A stretch of DNA of 64,000 nt, from the NCBI GenBank assembly GCA_016934035.1, contig JAFGTP010000036.1, forward strand, positions 1 to 64,000, given 5' to 3'. Under the pieces are notes generated by a model, which made no database searches, was not told the DNA's origin, and worked only from the letters and a program-made list of their open reading frames with translations. Source of the stretch: Fidelibacterota bacterium (lineage in GTDB: Bacteria > Fidelibacterota > UBA2242 > JAFGTP01). This document shows, piece by piece, positions 8,461 to 17,476 of this stretch. Each line of letters begins with the position of its first letter. Within the stretch, counting starts at the first letter, position 1. The position numbers and the translations under genes were made by a program.

Positions 8461-9249
8461 ATGATCCGTTCATTAACAACAGCAGCTTTGGGAATGTCAG
8501 CCCAGCAATTGAAAGTTGACACCATATCCAACAATCTGGCCAACGTCAATACTACCGGATACAAAAAATCCGATGTCCAGTTCCAGGATTTAATGTACCA
8601 GAACATTCAGTCGGGAAATGTAGACCAAAGCAACAACAAAGAAAAACCAGGCACAATTCAGATTGGCCATGGAAACAAGCCAATTGCTTCTTTCAAAACT
8701 TTTACGGTGGGAGCTATTGAAGAAACCGGAAATCCTCTGGACATCGCCATTAATGGAAAAGGTTTTTTACAGGTGCTCAAACCTGATGGAACTATCGCCT
8801 TCAGCAGAGATGGTTCTCTGAGAATGGACAATTCCGGCAATCTGGTCAATGCATCAGGTCTTTCACTCTATCCGGAAATTACAATTCCCGATAATGCAGA
8901 AAGCGTTAACATCAGCGAAGATGGTATCATTTCTGTCAAATATCCGGATGAAATCCAACCGGAGGAAATCGGACAGATTGAACTGGCTACGTTTATCAAT
9001 CCGGCTGGTCTGGAATCCATTGGCGGAAACCTTTTTGATAAAACCTCGGCATCCGGCGAACCGGTTTTCAGCACACCGGGAGATGAAGGGGTAGGCACCA
9101 TTGTTCAGGCCTACCTTGAAAAATCAAATGTAGACATTGTCAAAGAAATGGTGGGTTTGATCGTTGCCCAGAGGGCTTATGAAATCAACTCCAAGGCCAT
9201 TCGTACCTCCGATGAATTACTTTCAATGGCCAATAATCTGAAAAGATAG
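8461..9249 (+). CDS. flgG: flagellar distal rod protein FlgG
   Basis: FlgG builds the distal rod. The product is 262 aa, the normal length, with the classic start MIRSLTTAALGMSAQQ, the rod motif SNNLANVNTTGYKKS, the core EETGNPLDIAINGKGF and the C-terminal signature KEMVGLIVAQRAYEINSKAI. It follows flgF by 13 bases with an AGGAGTGA ribosome binding site. Confidence 0.98.
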   Translation: MIRSLTTAALGMSAQQLKVDTISNNLANVNTTGYKKSDVQFQDLMYQNIQSGNVDQSNNKEKPGTIQIGHGNKPIASFKTFTVGAIEETGNPLDIAINGKGFLQVLKPDGTIAFSRDGSLRMDNSGNLVNASGLSLYPEITIPDNAESVNISEDGIISVKYPDEIQPEEIGQIELATFINPAGLESIGGNLFDKTSASGEPVFSTPGDEGVGTIVQAYLEKSNVDIVKEMVGLIVAQRAYEINSKAIRTSDELLSMANNLKR

Positions 9250-9254
9250 GAACC

Positions 9255-9932
9255 ATGAAGAAATTATTGTACATATTCATCTTCTCTTTTGTCGCATCTT
9301 TTGGCAATCCCTCAGGAAAGGACCTCCAATTATTTCTGGAAGACCGGTTGGCAGAAAAATATGATCTTCAAAGTTCAAATATAAACCTGAAAATTTACCA
9401 TGTTCCCAATCTTGATTTTTCCAATATTGAATTTCGAATTTCCGGTGACAGTCAGTTGAAACTGGGATATAACCGGGCCAATATTCAAATGCTGAAAGAT
9501 GGCAGAATTGAAAATGAATTTCAAATCACCTACTCAGCTCAAATAGAAGTTTTGACACCTGTCCTGAAGCATGATGTAAAATTCGGACAGCCTGTCAAAA
9601 CCGATGATCTGATACTCAAAAGAAAAGTCATTGATAATGGCTATGAGGATTATTTCCGGACCACCACAATGGAAGAGGAAATGGTTGCCCGGGCCCTTTT
9701 AAGAAAAGGTGAAATAGTAAAAAAATCAGACCTTAAAAGAAAACCTGCCATCGAACGGGGACAGGAAGTCGGGCTCAAAGTGGTGACAGGAAATATTCTG
9801 ATTGAATTAAGCGGCCTGGCCAAGGAGAGCGGAGGCCTCGGTGAAAAAATAAGGGTTTACAATCAGGAAACCCGAAGACATTATTTTGGAATTATTGAAT
9901 CACCACAGTCCGTGGTCATAAATGTTGAGTAA
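9255..9932 (+). CDS. flgA: P-ring assembly chaperone FlgA
   Basis: FlgA is a periplasmic chaperone needed to assemble FlgI into the P ring. The product is 225 aa, with a signal peptide (residues 1 to about 17) and a C-terminal SAF/ChapFlgA domain (PVKTDDLILKRK and later GEIVKKSDLKRKPAIERGQ). It follows flgG by 5 bases and overlaps or abuts flgH. Confidence 0.93.
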   Translation: MKKLLYIFIFSFVASFGNPSGKDLQLFLEDRLAEKYDLQSSNINLKIYHVPNLDFSNIEFRISGDSQLKLGYNRANIQMLKDGRIENEFQITYSAQIEVLTPVLKHDVKFGQPVKTDDLILKRKVIDNGYEDYFRTTTMEEEMVARALLRKGEIVKKSDLKRKPAIERGQEVGLKVVTGNILIELSGLAKESGGLGEKIRVYNQETRRHYFGIIESPQSVVINVE

Positions 9933-9936
9933 AAAA

Positions 9937-10557
9937 ATGAAAAAGAAATTGGCAATAATATTGAGCGTGTTTTTTATGGTTTCAGTGCTACCGGCCCAAA
10001 TTTTTGATGGCGTCAGAAATTCCATGTTTGCTGACATCAAGGCTCATAATGTTGGGGATGTCATTACCGTCATCATCGTTGAGCAGACTAAAGCTGAACA
10101 GAATTCAAGTGTGGAAAACAACAACACCTCCTCTATGAGTGTTGAAGGGTCCACTTCCGGAAATATCTTTTCCTTTATACCCCTGGTGGGCGGCAGCAGT
10201 AAAATCGATACCAAACATGACGGCAAAGAAGGCACATCTCAGGACGAAAAATTAGTGGGAAAAGTAACTGCGACCATCGTCGAGCGAAATGACGCCGGAA
10301 TGCTGACAATTGAAGGGCAGCGCATGCTGGAAGTCAATGGTGAAAAAAATCTCATGAAAGTATCCGGTATGGTGCGGCCAAAAGATATTATGACCGACAA
10401 TACTGTTTTTTCCTACAATATTGCCAATGCAAAAATTTCTTATAAAAAAGGCAATATTGAACGCAGGTTTATCAAACCCGGCAGAATCAGACAATTGCTT
10501 GTTGTTGGCATTGGTGGCGGATTAATGGCTTTAGCTTACATAGGATTTTTCAAATGA
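9937..10557 (+). CDS. flgH: flagellar L-ring protein FlgH, non-lipidated variant
   Basis: FlgH forms the L ring in the outer membrane. The product is 206 aa, with the FlgH core visible (SMFADIKAHNVGDVITVII, later VVERNDAG-like and MVRPKDI). FlgH is normally a lipoprotein. This one has a cleavable-type signal ending LPAQ and no cysteine anywhere in the protein. Its C-terminus is instead hydrophobic (LLVVGIGGGLMALAYIGFF), where most FlgH proteins are polar. An ATG at 9922 would add five residues and overlap flgA; I prefer 9937, four bases after the flgA stop. The stop overlaps flgI (ATGA). Confidence 0.92.
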   Translation: MKKKLAIILSVFFMVSVLPAQIFDGVRNSMFADIKAHNVGDVITVIIVEQTKAEQNSSVENNNTSSMSVEGSTSGNIFSFIPLVGGSSKIDTKHDGKEGTSQDEKLVGKVTATIVERNDAGMLTIEGQRMLEVNGEKNLMKVSGMVRPKDIMTDNTVFSYNIANAKISYKKGNIERRFIKPGRIRQLLVVGIGGGLMALAYIGFFK

Positions 10558-11678
10558 TGAAAAAAATATTAATCATAACAATCATTTTATATTCAGGCCT
10601 TTTCAGTCAGGTCCGAATCAAAGATATTGTCAGCATGGAAAATGCCACTGAGACCACTCTGGTTGGGTATGGACTTGTCACCGGCCTTGACGGTACAGGC
10701 GACAGAGCCAGCCGTAATTATGGGTCTGTTTTTACAGTCCAGACCATTACCAACATGCTGGAAAGATTTGGCATTACTGTGCCTCGTGAAAACCTTCGTA
10801 CCCGTAATGTTGCTGCAGTGATGATCACGGCCAATTCACCGGCTTTTGCCCGTATCGGAACGCGCTTTGATGTTACCGTCAGCTCCCTGGGTGATGCTAC
10901 CAGCCTGGAAGGTGGAATTTTATTGATGGCACCGCTCCTGGATGCCGGCGGAAAACAATATGCAATGGCCCAGGGTCCCATTTCTGTTGGCGGCTATAAT
11001 ATTGAAACTTCGGCAGGTGAGAAAGTACGGAAAAATCATGCCCTCACCGGTAGGATTCCAGCCGGCGCTGTTGTCAATACACCAATTCCTTCCAATATCT
11101 TTGATTTCAATCAACCGATTCGGTTTTTGCTGCATGAACCAGATTTTGTGACTGCCAGCCGTATAGCGGAAAGCATCAATGGAAACATTCCGTCGGATTC
11201 ATTGATAGCCCATATTCTAAACGCCGGCGTAGTAGAAGTCCGGGTGCCTGATAGTCTGAAAAGCAGTCATCGGGCAGCAGGATTTCTGGCCCAGCTGGAA
11301 TCCCTGGAAATTGCACCTGATGTGGAAGCCCGGGTGGTGATCAATGAAAGAACCGGGACTGTAGTGGCCGGTGGTAATGTCACCATCAGTGAAATTATGG
11401 TTTCTCATGGTTCTCTGACAATTCACATTCGACGCCGTCCTGTCATATCCCAGCCGTCGGCCTCATTTGCATCCACGGGAACGACTGTGGTTGAATTTGT
11501 TACAGAAACAACAGCCAAGGAAGATATTGCTACCACAGCGGCTATTCGGGAAACCTCATCGGTACAGGACTTGGCAGCAGCATTGAATGAACTGGGGCTC
11601 CGTCCCAGAGATGTCATTGCAATATTTCAATCCATCAAACAGGCTGGTGCCTTGAATGCCGAATTGATTATTATATAA
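10554..11678 (+). CDS. flgI: flagellar P-ring protein FlgI
   Basis: FlgI forms the periplasmic P ring around the rod. The product is 374 aa, the usual length, with a signal peptide (about 1-20) and strong family motifs: RIKDIVSMENA, LVGYGLVTGLDGTGD, MITANSPAFARIGTRFDVTV and the C-terminal DLAAALNELGLRPRDVIAIF. The ATG overlaps the flgH stop by four bases. Confidence 0.98.
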   Translation: MMKKILIITIILYSGLFSQVRIKDIVSMENATETTLVGYGLVTGLDGTGDRASRNYGSVFTVQTITNMLERFGITVPRENLRTRNVAAVMITANSPAFARIGTRFDVTVSSLGDATSLEGGILLMAPLLDAGGKQYAMAQGPISVGGYNIETSAGEKVRKNHALTGRIPAGAVVNTPIPSNIFDFNQPIRFLLHEPDFVTASRIAESINGNIPSDSLIAHILNAGVVEVRVPDSLKSSHRAAGFLAQLESLEIAPDVEARVVINERTGTVVAGGNVTISEIMVSHGSLTIHIRRRPVISQPSASFASTGTTVVEFVTETTAKEDIATTAAIRETSSVQDLAAALNELGLRPRDVIAIFQSIKQAGALNAELIII

Positions 11679-11690
11679 ACCAGGTGAAGA

Positions 11691-12089
11691 ATGATGAAAA
11701 TCGATAATAATTCCATAGAAAATTTTAACAGGATCACCAGAATCCATCAAAATCTACCAGTTTCAGCCGATTCGGAAATTAGCAAAGATGTGAAACTGAA
11801 AGCCCAGGCCGAGGAAATGGAATCAATTTTTCTGACAAAATTAATCAAAACCATGGAAGCAACCATACCTTCAAGCGAGGAATCTTCAGGAAACAACCTG
11901 AAATCCATGATGTTTGCCAGTTCTCTGGGAAAAGCGATGGCCAGGGGCGGTGGTATCGGCCTGGCAAAAATGATTTATTCGGCACTTCGGGAAAAAGACA
12001 AGGATATCGGCGAAGAATTGTCAAAAATCAGCAACAGTCTTAACGAGGACAATACACAAATGTTTAATCTCAACAATAAGGTTTTCTGA
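11691..12089 (+). CDS. flgJ: rod-binding protein FlgJ (N-terminal domain only)
   Basis: The product is 132 aa and matches only the FlgJ rod-cap domain (LKAQAEEMESIFLTKLIKTM, later MARGGGIGLAKMIY). It lacks the C-terminal muramidase found in gammaproteobacterial FlgJ, which is common outside that group. A separate muramidase must then open the peptidoglycan; the lytic transglycosylase at 44961-46136 is far away and not obviously dedicated. A second ATG at 11694 is also possible. Confidence 0.9.
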   Translation: MMKIDNNSIENFNRITRIHQNLPVSADSEISKDVKLKAQAEEMESIFLTKLIKTMEATIPSSEESSGNNLKSMMFASSLGKAMARGGGIGLAKMIYSALREKDKDIGEELSKISNSLNEDNTQMFNLNNKVF

Positions 12090-12090
12090 T

Positions 12091-12600
12091 ATGTCGCAGC
12101 ATGATCAATACATAGAACTAATCACAATTTTGGAATCAGAAAAAACAGTTTATGAAAACCTGCTGGAAACACTGAAAAAAAAGCAGAAAGCTGTGGTTCG
12201 GGGTGATGTGGAAAATCTGCGTAATTTGATCATGCAGGAAAAGGAAATCATCAAAAAAAGTGAAAAAGCTGCCCAGAACCGGGTCGATTTTATCAACCAT
12301 TTTTGTAAAGAAAAAAATATAAAAGGCACGGACATTCCGCTGAAAGATTTTATCGGGTTCAGTCCAAAGCCGGAAAAACAAAAAATGGAAAACATTCGCT
12401 ATGATCTGAAAAATATTCTTAATGAGATTACCAAAGTCAATCGGGAGAACGAAACTTTGCTTCACTTTTCGATCAATCATGTGCAAAAAATGACCAATAT
12501 TTTTCTTCATGCTGGCAGGGAAGAAATGAACATGTACAGTATGAATGGCAAAAAATATATAAAAGAAATCAATCAAAAATTTGTCAATCAGCAAATATAA
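12091..12600 (+). CDS. flgN: FlgN-type flagellar chaperone
   Basis: The product is 169 aa, all helical and rich in Lys and Glu, with the FlgN pattern of a long N-terminal helical hairpin (EKTVYENLLETLKKKQKAV, then MQEKEIIKKSEKA). FlgN holds the hook-filament junction proteins FlgK and FlgL before export, and both genes follow directly. The sequence family is weakly conserved, so position carries much of the weight. Confidence 0.85.
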   Translation: MSQHDQYIELITILESEKTVYENLLETLKKKQKAVVRGDVENLRNLIMQEKEIIKKSEKAAQNRVDFINHFCKEKNIKGTDIPLKDFIGFSPKPEKQKMENIRYDLKNILNEITKVNRENETLLHFSINHVQKMTNIFLHAGREEMNMYSMNGKKYIKEINQKFVNQQI

Positions 12601-12611
12601 CAGGTAAAAAA

Positions 12612-13970
12612 ATGTCAATTTCAGCAATAATGGATAATTCAACCCGCGGTATCACAGCCAACAAAAGCGCTATCGAACTGACATCTGAAAATATAGCCAA
12701 CATCAATACACCCGGTTATTCCCGTCGGCTTGCCACCTTCAAGGACATGAATTCCCAGACTGCAAAATTTGGTACCATTACCGGCAGCCAGATCAGTAAA
12801 GAACTGGCCCGAATCAGAAATGATTTTATCGAAGAACAATACTTGACCCAAAACCCCAACCTGTCCAAATACCAGATGGACACTAATTTATTTTCACAGA
12901 TTGAAGATATTTTCGGTGAACCTGGTGAAAACGGAATCGGAACCCACCTGAGTGAATTCTGGACAGCCTGGGGTGACCTTGCTTCAGACCCGGAAAGTGA
13001 ACCGGCCCGAATGGTCGTTGTCGATAAGGCCGTAGCACTTGAAAAAGCCTTTAATCGCGTCAACAGTGAACTGACAAACATGAAACAGAATATCGCTACA
13101 AACCTTGCCGGTAGTGTCAATGAAATCAATGCTAAATTGAGAGTCCTCTCACAAATCAACCAGCAAATAACTGCAAACAATTCTGATGCGCTGATGGACG
13201 AGCGTGATAAAATCGTTAGCGACCTGTCCAATTATTTTGAAATTCAAACCTATGAAGGTGATCATGGTGAAATAACCGTTGCTGCAGCCGGCCAGATATT
13301 GATCAGCAGTGACGAGGTCAATGAAATTGAGGTTTACACCGAAAATGTCGGATCTGATTATCAACTGAAAATCAGAATGAAAGGCAGCAACAAAGATATC
13401 AATATTCAATCCGGTGAATTGGGAAGTATGACTATCATTGCCAACGAATTCATTCCCAATTATCGTGTACAGTTGGACAATGTGGCCACCAATCTGGCCA
13501 ATGAAGTCAATACCATTCACGTCAATGGATATGATCTTGAAGACCATACCGGGAATTTATTTTTCAAGGATAATGTTAACAGTGCCGGAAATTTTGCTGT
13601 CAATCCTTTGATCGCCAAAAACCCCTACATGGTTGCAACCTCCAATCAGCCGGGTGAATCAGCCAACAATAACATTGCACGCCAGATCAATGAATTACAA
13701 AACGGGCATACACTGAATGGCCTTTCAATTTCCGATTATTATACCGGAATTGCGACTGATATTGGTTCCAAGGTCCAAAAATCTGAAAATCTCCTAAGCA
13801 GCCAAACTAAAATTTTGGCCACCATAGAAAATCAGCGGGACAGCGAAGCCGGCGTATCACTTGATGAAGAACTGGTCAACCTCTCCCGATATCAGCAGGC
13901 TTATCAAGCCTCAGCCAAAATTATTGGCACCGTCCAGGAAATGGTTGATACAATTTTAACTTTAATTTGA
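12612..13970 (+). CDS. flgK: flagellar hook-associated protein 1 FlgK
   Basis: FlgK is the first hook-filament junction protein. The product is 452 aa. It has the N-terminal signature (SENIANINTPGYSRR), the central FlgK domain (GIGTHLSEFWTAWGDLASDP) and the C-terminal signature (GVSLDEELVNLSRYQQAYQ, then MVDTILTL). It lies 11 bases after flgN and 7 before flgL. Confidence 0.97.
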   Translation: MSISAIMDNSTRGITANKSAIELTSENIANINTPGYSRRLATFKDMNSQTAKFGTITGSQISKELARIRNDFIEEQYLTQNPNLSKYQMDTNLFSQIEDIFGEPGENGIGTHLSEFWTAWGDLASDPESEPARMVVVDKAVALEKAFNRVNSELTNMKQNIATNLAGSVNEINAKLRVLSQINQQITANNSDALMDERDKIVSDLSNYFEIQTYEGDHGEITVAAAGQILISSDEVNEIEVYTENVGSDYQLKIRMKGSNKDINIQSGELGSMTIIANEFIPNYRVQLDNVATNLANEVNTIHVNGYDLEDHTGNLFFKDNVNSAGNFAVNPLIAKNPYMVATSNQPGESANNNIARQINELQNGHTLNGLSISDYYTGIATDIGSKVQKSENLLSSQTKILATIENQRDSEAGVSLDEELVNLSRYQQAYQASAKIIGTVQEMVDTILTLI

Positions 13971-13977
13971 GGTTTTT

Positions 13978-14859
13978 ATGAGAATTACAGATACAATGGT
14001 TTCCAGAAATTTATTGTACAATATCAACAACAGCCGGGAAGCGATGAATGTCTATCAAAACCAGCAGGCTTCCGGCAAACGGCTCAATAAAGTTTCTGAT
14101 GACCCCGTTGATTATACCAAAATCGAGAGTTTTAAAAATGCCATTGTCAATAACGATCAATACCTGGAAGGGATCAACCTGGCCAAGGGCTTTCTTGACG
14201 TTTCAATAACATCCCTGGAACAAATAAATGAAGGCGTCATGACAGCCAAAGAAATTGCAATCAAAGCTTCTGACCTTTCCCAAACCCAGGAAGATTATGA
14301 TGTCTTCAAAGACCAGATCGATGATATCATTGAGGACAATATCGCTCTGTCGAATTCTACTTTCATGGGAAATTCTGTCTTTTCCGGAACAAAAACCGAT
14401 ATTGAAAATGCCTTTATGTACAATGGCACAACGATCACTTATTCCGGTAATGACAAAAAAATTAACCGAAAAATTGCTGAAAATTATTATGTTGATATCA
14501 ATATTTCCGGAAGAGAACTTTTGAATACTTCCATGTTTCAAAATCTCCTGGATTTAAAAAATGCCCTGAGTTCTGGTGAAACAGTTAAAATCAATGAATC
14601 CATTGATTTGCTAAACACTGTGTCGGATAATCTCACAAAATTAAATTCATCCCTGGGTTCTATTAAAATGCAGGTTGAAAATACTGAAAATCGAATAAAC
14701 ACCGCCAACCTGAATTTAAAATCCTATTTATCCAACCTGGAAGATGCTGACATGGCTGAAGCCATTACCCAGTATAAGAGTGAGGAAACGGCCTATCAGT
14801 CGGCATTATATGCCACGTCAAATGCAATCAATCTGAATATTTTAAGTTTTTTGAGGTAA
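13978..14859 (+). CDS. flgL: flagellar hook-associated protein 3 FlgL
   Basis: FlgL joins FlgK to the filament. The product is 293 aa, with a flagellin-like N-terminal D0/D1 region (MRITDTMVSRNLLYNINNSR, SGKRLNKVSDDP) and a flagellin-like C-terminus (DADMAEAITQYKSEETAYQS, ending NLNILSFL). It is shorter than flagellin and sits after flgK, so FlgL is preferred over FliC. Confidence 0.95.
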   Translation: MRITDTMVSRNLLYNINNSREAMNVYQNQQASGKRLNKVSDDPVDYTKIESFKNAIVNNDQYLEGINLAKGFLDVSITSLEQINEGVMTAKEIAIKASDLSQTQEDYDVFKDQIDDIIEDNIALSNSTFMGNSVFSGTKTDIENAFMYNGTTITYSGNDKKINRKIAENYYVDINISGRELLNTSMFQNLLDLKNALSSGETVKINESIDLLNTVSDNLTKLNSSLGSIKMQVENTENRINTANLNLKSYLSNLEDADMAEAITQYKSEETAYQSALYATSNAINLNILSFLR

Positions 14860-14878
14860 TTATTTAGAAAGAAAAAAA

Positions 14879-15301
14879 ATGGAAGATGTAATGACTACAG
14901 ACCAAAAGCGAACAGGAAGTTCTACAACTTACAAATTTGAGTATGGCTTGCCGGGCTTTGAAAATTTGTCCGAATTTGAATTTATCAATCTGGATGAGTT
15001 TCAACCCTTTAAACTCTTTCGTTCCGTCGCCATGCCAGAAATTTCCATGATCGTCCTGGATGGAAATTTGCTGAAAGTATATGACAATGTTTCCTTTCCA
15101 AAACATGAAATGAAAATACTGGGATTGGAAAACCTGAAATACCTGAGGACCTTTGTCATTCTCAGAATCGAAGAAAAAACAAAACATTTTGTGGCCAATA
15201 CAAAAGCTCCGCTGATCCTGAATACCTATTCAGGTTTTGGGAAGCAGATCATCCTCGATGATCCCAATTTATCTGAAGAATTCAAATTGGATAATTTTTA
15301 A
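14879..15301 (+). CDS. fliW: flagellar assembly factor FliW
   Basis: FliW binds free flagellin and also antagonises CsrA, so that flagellin translation tracks secretion. The product is 140 aa. The family core is clear (EYGLPGFENLSEFEFINLDE, then FKLFRSVAMPEISMIV), with a C-terminal domain carrying NTKAPLILN. It sits 34 bases before csrA, the arrangement of the FliW-CsrA partner switch. Confidence 0.95.
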   Translation: MEDVMTTDQKRTGSSTTYKFEYGLPGFENLSEFEFINLDEFQPFKLFRSVAMPEISMIVLDGNLLKVYDNVSFPKHEMKILGLENLKYLRTFVILRIEEKTKHFVANTKAPLILNTYSGFGKQIILDDPNLSEEFKLDNF

Positions 15302-15320
15302 AATTAACATTAAATAGATA

Positions 15321-15334
15321 TTCCATGGAGGGAG
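15321..15334 (+). promoter_or_regulatory. csrA ribosome binding site with GGA motifs, possible autoregulatory site
   Basis: The csrA leader reads TTCCATGGAGGGAG just before the ATG at 15336. It contains an ATGGA element, a second GGA within GGAGGGAG, and a small palindrome (TCCATGGA). CsrA binds A(N)GGA in hairpins that overlap ribosome binding sites, so this could be self-repression. The motif is nearly the same as a strong Shine-Dalgarno sequence, which limits the claim. Confidence 0.35.
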
Positions 15335-15335
15335 T

Positions 15336-15569
15336 ATGCTTGTTTTAACCAGGAAGACAGAAGAAAGTATCAGAATCGGCAATAATATCGTCATCACTGT
15401 GTTGGAATGTAATAACGGACATACAAAATTGGGAATCAATGCACCCAAAGAAGTCCCGGTCCACCGGGAAGAAGTCTATGAAAGGATAAAATCCAAAAAC
15501 CAGGCTTCAATTTTCAATCAGGATTTATCCGGCGAATTACTAAAATCCTTCGTTAAAAAAGATCCCTGA
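15336..15569 (+). CDS. csrA: carbon storage regulator CsrA
   Basis: CsrA is an RNA-binding translational regulator. The product is 77 aa. The first 55 residues match the family closely ([18 protein letters not shown], then [16 protein letters not shown]), and a short tail of about 15 residues is extra. R44-type residues of the binding face are kept (VHREEVY). It is paired with fliW upstream and followed after 23 bases by a glycosyltransferase gene. Confidence 0.97.
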   Translation: MLVLTRKTEESIRIGNNIVITVLECNNGHTKLGINAPKEVPVHREEVYERIKSKNQASIFNQDLSGELLKSFVKKDP

Positions 15570-15592
15570 TCAGGCCTAGGGAGGATTTTTTC

Positions 15593-17476
15593 ATGAGGAA
15601 TCAATCAAATTTTCAGACAAAATTGGCACAAATAGAGAAGAAGATTAAAAAGCGCGACTTTGAAAGCGCTTTGAATCTTCTCGAATCTATTTATGGACAA
15701 TACAACAAAGACCTTCATATTAATCTTTTGGTTGGTGAAATGCATCTTTCCATCGGACAATACCGAGAAAGTGAAAAATTTTTCAATCGCGCATTGAAGA
15801 TTGACAGCGACCATTATCAAGCCCTTTACGGAATTGGGAAAGTCAAATTTTTGTCAGGAAAAAATGATGAGGCCCTTCTTTTTCTAAAAAAAGCCCATCG
15901 GTTATCTCCCAATACTTATGATATCTGCCGCGATCTGGCGGAGGTCTATCGTCACAAGAAGGATGATTATCAGGCGGAACAGCACCTTCTCAGGAGTTGT
16001 GAAATTTCCGGTTTCAATGATGAATCCCTGTTATTTCTGTTGGAGTTTTACAGTGAATCCGGCAGATTGGATAAGGCCAGGGAATTATTGAAGGAAAAAT
16101 TTCCTCTTGAGACCCGAAACCAGGCCTTATTATTCAGAAAAGGTACTATTGAAATTTTGGACCAGGATTTTCACCAGGCCCTTGACACCTTTACCCGAAT
16201 TTTAAAAATTGAACATACCCATATTGATGCACTCTATTATCGAGGCTTTTGCTACCTCAATATCAATGATTTGGACCATGCCCGGCAGGATTTTCAACAA
16301 TGTATCAAACTGGACCCTACAGCTAATGATATCCACTCCATCCTGGCTCTGACCTACACCCTGGAAGGCAAAGTTTCCCAATCCATCAATATCTGGAAAG
16401 AATTTTTGCCCATCTTTTCCCGTCCTGCCAAAGAACCTAAAAAGCAGACCATCGGTACGATTCTTCCGATGAAAATCATCGATTCCATCGACATTAAAAG
16501 CAAACCGGAAAAAATGAATATTTCCATCGTTATTCCTGTTTTCAATGAAGAAGAATCGCTGGTCATTTTACATGAAAAAATAAAAAGTGTCATGGAAAGC
16601 GTCGATAAAAGTTATGAAGTTATTTTTATTGATGACGGCTCCAGTGATAATTCATTGAAAATTTTAGAAAATTTAAGTCGTGAAAACCCTAATTTATCCG
16701 TATTAAAATTTCGCAGAAATTATGGGCAGACAGCTGCTTTTGCTGCGGGTTTTAAATACGCCACCGGTGACATTATCATCACCATGGATGCGGACCTGCA
16801 AAATGATCCTGTGGATATTCCCAGACTTCTGCAAAAAATGAGTGAGGGATACGATCTGGTCAGCGGCTGGCGCAAAAATCGTCAGGACAAAAAACTCACC
16901 CGAAAAATTCCCTCAAAAATTGCCAATCAAATTATCAACAAATTGATTGCCGGCACAGGCATACAGATTCATGATTTTGGCTGTTCCTTAAAGGCCTATA
17001 AAAAAGCCATTGTCAAGCGCATCAGGCTATATGGAGAAATGCATCGTTTTATTCCTGCTTATGCTGCCTGGCTAGGTATCAAAGTGGCGGAAATACCGGT
17101 TACTCATCACAGTCGCAAATTTGGACAGGCAAAATATGGCCTGGAAAGGGTCTGGCGGGTTATTCTGGATTTGATTACACTGCGGTTTTATACTGGTTTT
17201 CGGGCCCATCCCTTGTTATTTTTCGGAAAGTTTGCCCTGACAACCATGTTTTTAGGATCACTGCTGTCGGTTTTTCTGGTTGTTTCCTACTATCTTACCG
17301 GTGTTGGAATCAACAGTCAGACATTTCTTATTTTCCTGTTATTTACATTATTAGGCGGTATGCAATTTATTATCGTGGGCGTTTTGAGTGAAATCATTAC
17401 CCGTGGATTTTTTGAAGCCCGGAACAGTGATGAATATATTGTGGAGGAAATTATTACCCAGGGTACCGATCAATGA
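15593..17476 (+). CDS. TPR-fused family 2 glycosyltransferase, membrane anchored
   Basis: The product is 627 aa in three parts. TPR-like helical repeats cover about residues 5-270. A GT2 domain (about 308-535) resembles DPM1/GtrB polyprenyl-phosphate sugar synthases, with IVIPVFNEEES at its start and a DAD metal motif at 399-401. Two membrane segments (about 541-571 and 577-605) follow. It probably moves a sugar to or from a polyprenyl phosphate at the inner membrane. TPR-GT2 fusions next to flagellar genes often serve filament or surface glycosylation; that role here is inference. The start has GGGAGGA upstream, lying in a small hairpin just after csrA, and the end overlaps the next gene by four bases. 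Confidence 0.88.
   Translation: MRNQSNFQTKLAQIEKKIKKRDFESALNLLESIYGQYNKDLHINLLVGEMHLSIGQYRESEKFFNRALKIDSDHYQALYGIGKVKFLSGKNDEALLFLKKAHRLSPNTYDICRDLAEVYRHKKDDYQAEQHLLRSCEISGFNDESLLFLLEFYSESGRLDKARELLKEKFPLETRNQALLFRKGTIEILDQDFHQALDTFTRILKIEHTHIDALYYRGFCYLNINDLDHARQDFQQCIKLDPTANDIHSILALTYTLEGKVSQSINIWKEFLPIFSRPAKEPKKQTIGTILPMKIIDSIDIKSKPEKMNISIVIPVFNEEESLVILHEKIKSVMESVDKSYEVIFIDDGSSDNSLKILENLSRENPNLSVLKFRRNYGQTAAFAAGFKYATGDIIITMDADLQNDPVDIPRLLQKMSEGYDLVSGWRKNRQDKKLTRKIPSKIANQIINKLIAGTGIQIHDFGCSLKAYKKAIVKRIRLYGEMHRFIPAYAAWLGIKVAEIPVTHHSRKFGQAKYGLERVWRVILDLITLRFYTGFRAHPLLFFGKFALTTMFLGSLLSVFLVVSYYLTGVGINSQTFLIFLLFTLLGGMQFIIVGVLSEIITRGFFEARNSDEYIVEEIITQGTDQ

Noticed and set aside
12136..12642. 168-aa open frame on the minus strand
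   Set aside because: It lies opposite flgN, whose family fit and operon position are good. Its Phe-rich composition is what the reverse of a Lys/Glu-rich gene gives.
13978..14859. Flagellin instead of FlgL
   Set aside because: It follows flgK directly, is of FlgL length, and has FlgL-type termini. No flagellin gene is apparent in the window.
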